11,919 nt of DNA, from NCBI GenBank assembly GCA_030706265.1, contig JAUZOX010000044.1, positions 1 to 11,919 on the forward strand, in the 5' to 3' direction. Position 1 is the stretch's first letter. The number at the start of each line of letters is the position of its first letter. The notes beneath the pieces were generated by a model. That model saw nothing but the letters and a program-made list of their open reading frames with translations. It did not search any database and was not told the origin of the DNA. The stretch is from Bacteroidota bacterium. GTDB taxonomy: Bacteria; Bacteroidota; Bacteroidia; Bacteroidales; Cfx3-03. This document shows positions 7,330-11,919 of this stretch, in pieces. Made by a program: the position numbers and the translations under genes.

Positions 7330-7603
7330 GTCCTTTAAAATCAAAGGTAGTTGCGATCCTGTACACTGGTCCTTAATATCAGGTATTTGTGCTTTAAGAT
7401 TGGATGGCCACGAGGTCCATTTCTACGGGGTTTCGTTCATCCTTGGACTTACTTACGTCGCTTTGGCTTCGAAGGCTTGTTAAGACCCTCCACGCACTTC
7501 ATTAAATTCGAATGGTACTTACTTTATCGTCTCTTTGCTTTTTATATTATCGAATTCAGAAACTAAAAAACTATTATTGAATGCCAATCCAATAAAATCA
7601 TAG
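7328..7603 (+). other. Frame of about 90 codons split by one stop; possible relic or repeat
   Basis: An ATG at 7328, overlapping the right arm of the preceding hairpin, opens a 51-codon frame (MSFKIKGSCDPVHWS at the start, SKAC at the end) stopping at TAA 7481-7483. The same frame then continues open for 39 codons (from DPPRTSLNSNGTYF) to TAG at 7601-7603. There is no ribosome binding site and I recognise no family. Other frames over the same stretch are also fairly open, including a 71-codon plus-strand frame from a TTG at 7351, so openness is weak evidence of coding. It may be a decayed small gene or part of a non-coding repeat unit beginning with the hairpin at 7253. Confidence 0.25.
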
Positions 7604-7625
7604 TAACTATATTTACAAAAGTTTT

Positions 7626-7666
7626 ATGGTTGTCATAAACCATGGCCGTTACGGTAATGGATACCG
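7626..7666 (+). promoter_or_regulatory. Two small hairpins in the leader of the phosphoesterase gene
   Basis: ATGGTT (7626-7631) pairs with AACCAT (7638-7643) across a 6-nt loop. CGGTA (7652-7656) pairs with TACCG (7662-7666) across a 5-nt loop. Both are perfect and lie 30-70 bp before the first ATG. Neither is followed by a T tract, so they are not terminators; they may be operator-like sites or leader structure, or may be chance. Confidence 0.3.
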
Positions 7667-7695
7667 GCAAAAGCAAACCTGATAAAATAAGCTGA

Positions 7696-10359
7696 ATGAA
7701 CAATTTTTATTATCTGATTGGCAAATTAACAAAATTCATAATGTCTCCTGATCATTACGCAGCAAAGCTTGTTCTAGCTGTAATGCTATGGTCCAATTGT
7801 GCATTTACCACGGCACAAAAAATACCCGGAAACCTAAAGTCCCGCTTTGAAAAGCAATCCCTGGTCGGCAAACAACATGATGAAAGTTATATTGTCCCTA
7901 CCTCTCAGATCATCGATCCGGCCGGCACGACCATTACCTTTCCCGGACGGCCGATGGACCTGGCCCTTAATCCCGCTGAAACAATCCTGGCGGTAAAAGA
8001 TATAAAAGACCTGGTTTTCTTTGATGCAAACAATCAAAAAATCATTCAGCGCCTTTCGCTTCCCGAAGGCGGGAATACTTTTACCGGTATCGGGTGGAGC
8101 GACAATGGCCAAAAAGTCTGGACTACCGACACCAAAGGATATCTTCGGTCTGCCCGGTTGCAGGACAACGGATCGTTCAACTGGGACGATGCGTTTTTGC
8201 TGCCTCAAAACATAAAGTCCAACGGCCGGTTTGCGTGGGATAACGAGATACTGGACAAGACACTCAAAGCCACAAACGGGCAGGAATATCCGGGGGGATT
8301 TGCAATCGACGAACAGCATCAGCGTATCTATGTTACCCTCAACAAAAATAATGCCCTCGGCATCATCGACCTCAGGGCCCACAAGTTTGAAGCCTTCATC
8401 CCCGTTGGCATAGCTCCCTATGCCGTGGTTATAAAGGGTGACAAAGCCTATGTCTCGAACTGGGGCGGCACGGTGCCGGCAAAAGGAGACAAGACGGCCC
8501 TGTCGGCAGGGACGGCTGTTGTCGTCGATCCGAAGACAGGCATAGCCTCTTCGGGAACGGTTTCGGTGGTTGACCTGAATACATGCAAGGTGATCAGAGA
8601 AATCAAGGTCCATCTGCATCCCTGCGCAATGTCGCTCAATCCCGAAGGCTCACGGTTATATGTAGCCAATGCCAACAGCGATCTGATATCGGTAATCGAC
8701 ACCCGGACCGACCAGGTCGTAAAAGACATTAATCCCAAACCCGTCGCAACATTGCCATTTGGGAGTGCACCCAATGCGCTGGTTGTTTCGGATGACGGCA
8801 AGACCTTGTATGTGGCAAACGGAGGCAATAACCTCATAGCGGTCATAGACCTTTCCAATGATGTCGTCAAGGGTTTGATTCCCACGGGATGGTACCCCGG
8901 AGCCATCGCATTGAGCAAAGACGGAAAGAACCTTTTCGTGGCAAACATAAAAGGAGTCGGCGGACGACAACTGAACAAGGGAGCTAAGGGTTATAAATCA
9001 AATGATTATCTGGGCTCCGTATCGTTTATCCCTGTTCCCTCCAAAGAGGTGCTGGAAGGCTATACGATCAAGGCGGCAACCGACATGCGCCTACCTGAAA
9101 TTACCCGGTCCATGAAACTGGAACGGGTCAAGGAAAAGACGGTGCCCATTCCGGTCAGGCCGGGGGAGAAGTCCGTATTCAAACATGTTTTGTACATCAT
9201 CAAGGAAAACAAGACCTATGATCAGGTCTTCGGCGACATGAAGCAGGGGAATGGGGACAGTTCACTTTGCATGTATGGCCGGACCGTAACCCCCAATCAT
9301 CATGCACTGGCAGAGAATTTTGTCCTGCTCGACAATACTTATTGCAACGGAGTCTTGAGTGCCGACGGACATCAATGGACGGATGAAGGCTATGTGACCG
9401 ATTATCTCGAAAAAAGCTTTGGCGGTTTTATCAGAAGCTATCCCTATCGGGGAGATGATCCATTGGCCTTTGCTTCCTCGGGCTTTATCTGGGATCAGGT
9501 CATCAAGAAAGGATTGACGTTCCGCAATTACGGTGAGTTCATCGGCGCCGAAACCGAACCCAATGATGTCACCTGGAGCCGGATGTACGACGAATATAAA
9601 AATGGCACCCGGAATGTGACCATCGTCGCCAAGTCCAAGCTTCATACACTGGAACCTTACAATTGTCCCACCTTCCCCGGTTTCACGGGAAAAGTCCCCG
9701 ACGTCTATCGAGCCAGTGAATTCATTAAAGAGCTGAATGGTTTTGAGGCCAAAGGCGAAATGCCCAACTTCATGATTATGCTCCTGCCGAATGACCATAC
9801 GCAGGGGGTAAACGAAAACGTGCCCACTCCCCGGGCCGCCGTGGCTGATAACGACCTGGCCCTGGGGCGTATCGTTGAAGCGGTAAGCAAAAGCCAATTC
9901 TGGAAAGAGACCGCAATCTTCGTCATCCAGGATGATCCCCAATCGGGACTCGACCACGTGGATGGGAAACGGACCGTCGCCTTGTGTGTGAGCCCTTATA
10001 CCAAAAGGGGAGAGGTAATCAGGACGCAATACAATCAAAACAGCATACTGCGGACGATCGAACTGATCTTCGGCTTACCGCCCATGAGCCAGTTCGACCT
10101 TGTCGCAAACCCCATGGTGGAATGCTTCACGGACAAACCCGATTTTTCACCCTATACAGCCCTGCCCAATCAGATACCCTTGGACCAGTTGAATCCCAAA
10201 CTGGCGACCCTTAAAGGCAAACCAAGATACTGGGCCAACAAGTCTATGGAACTGGCGTTCGATGATGCCGACGAAGCAGACGATAATGTACTGAATAAAA
10301 TCTTATGGCATGCCACAATGGGCTACGACAAACGCTATCCCAAAATCCGGCATCAATAA
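7696..10359 (+). CDS. Bifunctional YncE-like beta-propeller / phosphoesterase (alkaline phosphatase superfamily)
   Basis: The 887-aa exported product has two parts. Residues about 70-450 form a YVTN/YncE-type beta-propeller with recurring blades such as GSRLYVANANSDLISVIDT (319-337) and GKTLYVANGGNNLIAVIDL (368-386). Residues about 495-830 form a phosphoesterase domain of the AcpA/phospholipase C-like group within the alkaline phosphatase superfamily. Probable metal ligands there are Glu504-Asn505 (KENKTYDQ), Asp700/His701 (PNDHTQG), Asp746-Asp747 and His754 (QDDPQSGLDHVDG). Ser555 in LSADGH is a candidate nucleophile. This architecture is known in Bacteroidota, but its substrate is not established. 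A signal peptide is plausible, with a hydrophobic run at 24-38 and cleavage at TTA-Q after residue 40. The start is uncertain: ATG 7741 (MSPDHYAAK) gives a more normal signal length than ATG 7696, and no ribosome binding site decides. The coding sequence appears richer in G+C than its neighbours. Confidence 0.9.
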   Translation: MNNFYYLIGKLTKFIMSPDHYAAKLVLAVMLWSNCAFTTAQKIPGNLKSRFEKQSLVGKQHDESYIVPTSQIIDPAGTTITFPGRPMDLALNPAETILAVKDIKDLVFFDANNQKIIQRLSLPEGGNTFTGIGWSDNGQKVWTTDTKGYLRSARLQDNGSFNWDDAFLLPQNIKSNGRFAWDNEILDKTLKATNGQEYPGGFAIDEQHQRIYVTLNKNNALGIIDLRAHKFEAFIPVGIAPYAVVIKGDKAYVSNWGGTVPAKGDKTALSAGTAVVVDPKTGIASSGTVSVVDLNTCKVIREIKVHLHPCAMSLNPEGSRLYVANANSDLISVIDTRTDQVVKDINPKPVATLPFGSAPNALVVSDDGKTLYVANGGNNLIAVIDLSNDVVKGLIPTGWYPGAIALSKDGKNLFVANIKGVGGRQLNKGAKGYKSNDYLGSVSFIPVPSKEVLEGYTIKAATDMRLPEITRSMKLERVKEKTVPIPVRPGEKSVFKHVLYIIKENKTYDQVFGDMKQGNGDSSLCMYGRTVTPNHHALAENFVLLDNTYCNGVLSADGHQWTDEGYVTDYLEKSFGGFIRSYPYRGDDPLAFASSGFIWDQVIKKGLTFRNYGEFIGAETEPNDVTWSRMYDEYKNGTRNVTIVAKSKLHTLEPYNCPTFPGFTGKVPDVYRASEFIKELNGFEAKGEMPNFMIMLLPNDHTQGVNENVPTPRAAVADNDLALGRIVEAVSKSQFWKETAIFVIQDDPQSGLDHVDGKRTVALCVSPYTKRGEVIRTQYNQNSILRTIELIFGLPPMSQFDLVANPMVECFTDKPDFSPYTALPNQIPLDQLNPKLATLKGKPRYWANKSMELAFDDADEADDNVLNKILWHATMGYDKRYPKIRHQ

Positions 10360-10382
10360 TCAGTCTCTGTTTGGGTTACGGG

Positions 10383-11477
10383 CTAGTCTTTTGATTTATC
10401 GGCCCTCAGGGCTTCCAGCCTGGCATAGATCTCAATCATTGCGGCTTGATCAATCAACTTTTTGGATTTTTCCTTACCAACCAGCCCATTTTCATCTTTT
10501 TCCTGCTGCCATATTCTGTCGGCATCGGCATAGAAAAACTTCAAACGGTCTGCATTCTTTTCAACTTTATACAATTCTTCATAGCCACGCAATAGGACCG
10601 CATTAAACCAATAGTTACCGGGCAGCTTATTGTTCTTATAAAAATATCTTTCTGCAGCCGTTGCAAGGCGTTGGGCTTCCTGTAAATATTTTTGATTTCC
10701 GGTAGCCTTGTATAGCAAAACATTTGCCTGTAGCATTGTACCGGTATTATAGGTAAAGGTAGCCCTGCTGATTTTTCCTCCGGGAAGTCTGATGTTGTCC
10801 CAATAAACCCCCTCAGGAGAAAGCAGCCATTTGTTTGTCCAGTTATACAACAAAATGGCGGTATCCAGACAGCTCTTTTGTTTTGTGACGTTGTACAACT
10901 GTAATGCCAGCAAAATGCCCGGTCCGTTTGAGCAAGTGTTTTTGGTGGTCTTGTCTTTTTCCCGCCAATAGATTCCTCCCCCCGAGACGGTATCGTACCC
11001 CGTCATCATAAACTTGTAAATGGTCCTTGAAATGTCAAGGTATTGTTTCTTCCCCGTCCTGTTGTATGCGTCCATACATGCAATTCCAATCCACTGATCA
11101 TCATCGTAATAACGGGTGTCTGTTCTTTCTTTTGTCACATACGACTGGTAACCGGGTGTGGGCGGATTTGAATTGTAATATTGATCAATGGCTTTCAAAA
11201 CCGGTTTCAAATAGGTCTTTGACCCTTCCAGTCTTTCCATCTCATTGGCAGCCTGCACCAAAGCACATAATGGCCATAAAAAAGAATGCTTGTTCTGGTC
11301 AAGCAGATGATTATTCGTTTCGTAATAAAGTCCGGTGGACTGATCATGAAAATACCGGTATATGTTTTGATTGATTAAATCAATTCGGTTTTGGTATTCT
11401 GATTTTGCTGTTTGTCCCGATGCGTGGAGGCAGACCATAGCCACTAGCAATGAAAAGAAGATCTTTTTCAAAGTCAT
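10383..11477 (-). CDS. Secreted glycoside hydrolase family 76 protein (alpha-1,6-mannanase type)
   Basis: The 364-aa product matches GH76, an (alpha/alpha)6-barrel family whose characterised bacterial members cleave the alpha-1,6-mannan backbone, for example of fungal cell-wall mannan. The key evidence is the aspartate motif TRYYDDDQWIGIACMDAY. The adjacent aspartates at 125-127 include the catalytic pair of the family (probably Asp125-Asp126). Further support comes from GGGIYWREKDKTTKNTCSN (166-184), a family-typical segment, and the helical repeats through the C-terminus. A Sec signal peptide covers residues 1-21 (ASG-Q cleavage); there is no good lipobox, so it is probably soluble in the periplasm or secreted. 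It is convergent with the phosphoesterase gene, 23 bp away, with no hairpin in that gap. No SusC/SusD-like genes are within the window, so it is not visibly part of a polysaccharide utilisation locus. Mannan specificity is inferred from family membership only. Confidence 0.9.
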   Translation of the reverse strand: MTLKKIFFSLLVAMVCLHASGQTAKSEYQNRIDLINQNIYRYFHDQSTGLYYETNNHLLDQNKHSFLWPLCALVQAANEMERLEGSKTYLKPVLKAIDQYYNSNPPTPGYQSYVTKERTDTRYYDDDQWIGIACMDAYNRTGKKQYLDISRTIYKFMMTGYDTVSGGGIYWREKDKTTKNTCSNGPGILLALQLYNVTKQKSCLDTAILLYNWTNKWLLSPEGVYWDNIRLPGGKISRATFTYNTGTMLQANVLLYKATGNQKYLQEAQRLATAAERYFYKNNKLPGNYWFNAVLLRGYEELYKVEKNADRLKFFYADADRIWQQEKDENGLVGKEKSKKLIDQAAMIEIYARLEALRADKSKD

Positions 11478-11808
11478 TGTTTTTCGATATTGATTGAGGT
11501 TTAGTTTCTATACTGCAGTAAAAATTAAAGATATCAGGAATGCCGAACCGGGGTTCGCCTCCTTAAAATTGTAGAATGGTTCTGTGAACTTAAACTACAA
11601 CGAACAAAACTACATTTTTTTTTGGCCAATCCGTTTTCGGACAGCTCATATCTTTAGGGGATCACACCATTATTTCAAATTGAACCGGCTTAAATTTTTA
11701 ATGTGTTTGTAAGGCCTACCGGCTTCCGGTCCAGGTTACGGCTTAAGCCTAAAACTTGAACTACGAATCTGTCATACACGGACCAAATGGGGTTATGGGG
11801 AGGATATT

Positions 11809-11841
11809 GGTATATGAAGTGTATATAAAGGGTATATAATT
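11809..11841. repeat. Tandem array A: three 11-bp AT-rich units
   Basis: Three contiguous 11-bp units, GGTATATGAAG (11809-11819), TGTATATAAAG (11820-11830) and GGTATATAATT (11831-11841), share the core GTATAT. The array is bracketed by a 7-bp inverted repeat, GGACCAA (11780-11786) and TTGGTCC (11840-11846). An 11-bp unit is not a multiple of three and is close to one helical turn, so this is more like a set of protein-binding sites or a selfish repeat than coding sequence. Confidence 0.75.
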
Positions 11842-11848
11842 GGTCCCT

Positions 11849-11903
11849 GTCTCGTACATGTTTCGCTGTTGTTTCGTACGTGTCTCGTACGTGTTTCGTA
11901 CTA
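11849..11903. repeat. Tandem array B: five 11-bp GTYTCGTACGT units
   Basis: Five contiguous 11-bp units run from 11849 to 11903 with consensus GTYTCGTACGT. Position 3 reads C,T,T,C,T along the array. Unit 2 (11860-11870) is the most diverged, having CTG in place of TAC within its second half. Units 1 and 5 differ from the consensus only in their last two bases. The array sits inside a perfect 9-bp inverted repeat, CCTGTCTCG (11846-11854) and CGAGACAGG (11909-11917), the left arm of which overlaps unit 1. The right arm lies two bases from the window edge. Confidence 0.85.
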
Positions 11904-11919
11904 TAGAGCGAGACAGGTA

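Larger units (their letters stand above)
7153..7695. other. Long intergenic region between aspS terminator and phosphoesterase gene
   Basis: About 540 bp without a convincing protein gene. 7153-7252 is plain AT-rich sequence in which I see nothing. 7253-7329 is a large GC-rich hairpin/palindrome cluster (listed separately). 7328-7603 is a frame interrupted by one stop (listed separately). 7626-7666 holds two small leader hairpins. A near-match to the -7 consensus, TATATTTA at 7608-7615, could be the promoter of the downstream gene, but no TTG is correctly spaced before it. Confidence 0.6.
11478..11919. other. Right-end intergenic region without a supported gene
   Basis: 442 bp with no convincing ORF. 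11478-11540 should hold the GH76 promoter; the best -7 candidate is a 7 of 8 match (TATCTTTA on the minus strand, 11526-11533). Small dyads follow: CGAACC/GGTTCG around a 2-nt centre (11544-11557), TTGTAG/CTACAA (11569-11574 and 11595-11600) enclosing GTTC/GAAC, and a nine-T run (11615-11623). An ACCGG-CTT-CCGGT hairpin and a GGCTTAAGCC palindrome lie between about 11715 and 11752. The last 140 bp hold the tandem arrays listed separately. Confidence 0.6.

Noticed and set aside
7351..7566. 71-codon plus-strand frame starting at TTG
   Set aside because: TTG start, no ribosome binding site, no recognisable family; it overlaps the other open frames in the cryptic intergenic block. Mentioned only within that block's entry.
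7253..7695. Insertion sequence or transposon
   Set aside because: No transposase frame and no target-site duplication were found; the palindromes alone do not support the call.
7834..8619. 261-codon open frame on the minus strand
   Set aside because: It lies wholly antisense to the beta-propeller part of the phosphoesterase fusion, which has clear family motifs; the translation shows no recognisable domain and is a by-product of GC-rich coding sequence.
9262..10038. 258-codon open frame on the minus strand
   Set aside because: Antisense to the phosphoesterase catalytic domain; same reasoning, with no independent ribosome binding site or family signal.
11569..11623. Rho-independent terminator (TTGTAG/CTACAA hairpin and a nine-T run)
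   Set aside because: The T run starts 14 nt after the hairpin, the stem is short and AT-rich, and no plus-strand gene ends upstream of it.
11849..11903. CRISPR array
   Set aside because: Units are 11 bp and contiguous with no spacers, and no cas gene is present.

Overview
The window looks like chromosomal DNA of a member of the Bacteroidota, probably Bacteroidales. The grounds are family resemblance and signals: several candidate promoters carry the TAnnTTTG -7 element typical of that phylum, Shine-Dalgarno sequences are weak or absent, secreted peptidases with Sec signals and a short lipoprotein are encoded, and there is a GH76 mannanase-type enzyme. No rRNA, tRNA, CRISPR array or recognisable transposase gene was found.

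Layout. The left edge (1-39, minus) holds 13 codons resembling the N-terminus of the methylmalonyl-CoA mutase small subunit. It is divergent from a TIGR01777/YfcH-type NAD(P)-dependent epimerase (plus, ends 1172). A strong bidirectional hairpin terminator (1183-1224) follows. Next comes a minus-strand block of exported proteins: a cysteine peptidase of the bleomycin hydrolase/aminopeptidase C type (4005-5213), its terminator (about 3920-3988), an exported M3-family oligoendopeptidase F (1986-3881), and a small lipoprotein of unknown role (1274-1960) 25 bp downstream of the oligoendopeptidase. The cysteine peptidase is divergent from aspS (5334-7091), which ends in its own terminator.

A 604-bp gap (7092-7695) separates aspS from the next gene. 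It contains an elaborate GC-rich hairpin/palindrome cluster (7253-7329), a reading frame interrupted by one stop (7328-7603) and two leader hairpins. The following gene (7696-10359, plus) encodes an exported protein with an N-terminal YncE-like (YVTN) beta-propeller and a C-terminal phosphoesterase/alkaline-phosphatase-superfamily domain. Its DNA looks richer in G+C than its neighbours. A secreted GH76 protein (10383-11477, minus) converges on it with only 23 bp between.

The right end (11478-11919) has no gene I can support. It contains two adjacent tandem arrays, both with an 11-bp period but with different sequence (11809-11841 and 11849-11903), each enclosed by its own short inverted repeat. 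This array and the 7253-7603 block are the parts of the window least explained by known features.

Functionally, the recognisable genes are housekeeping (aspS, possible mutA, epimerase) mixed with envelope or periplasmic degradative functions (two peptidases, phosphoesterase, mannanase). I see no complete multi-gene defence or mobile system.
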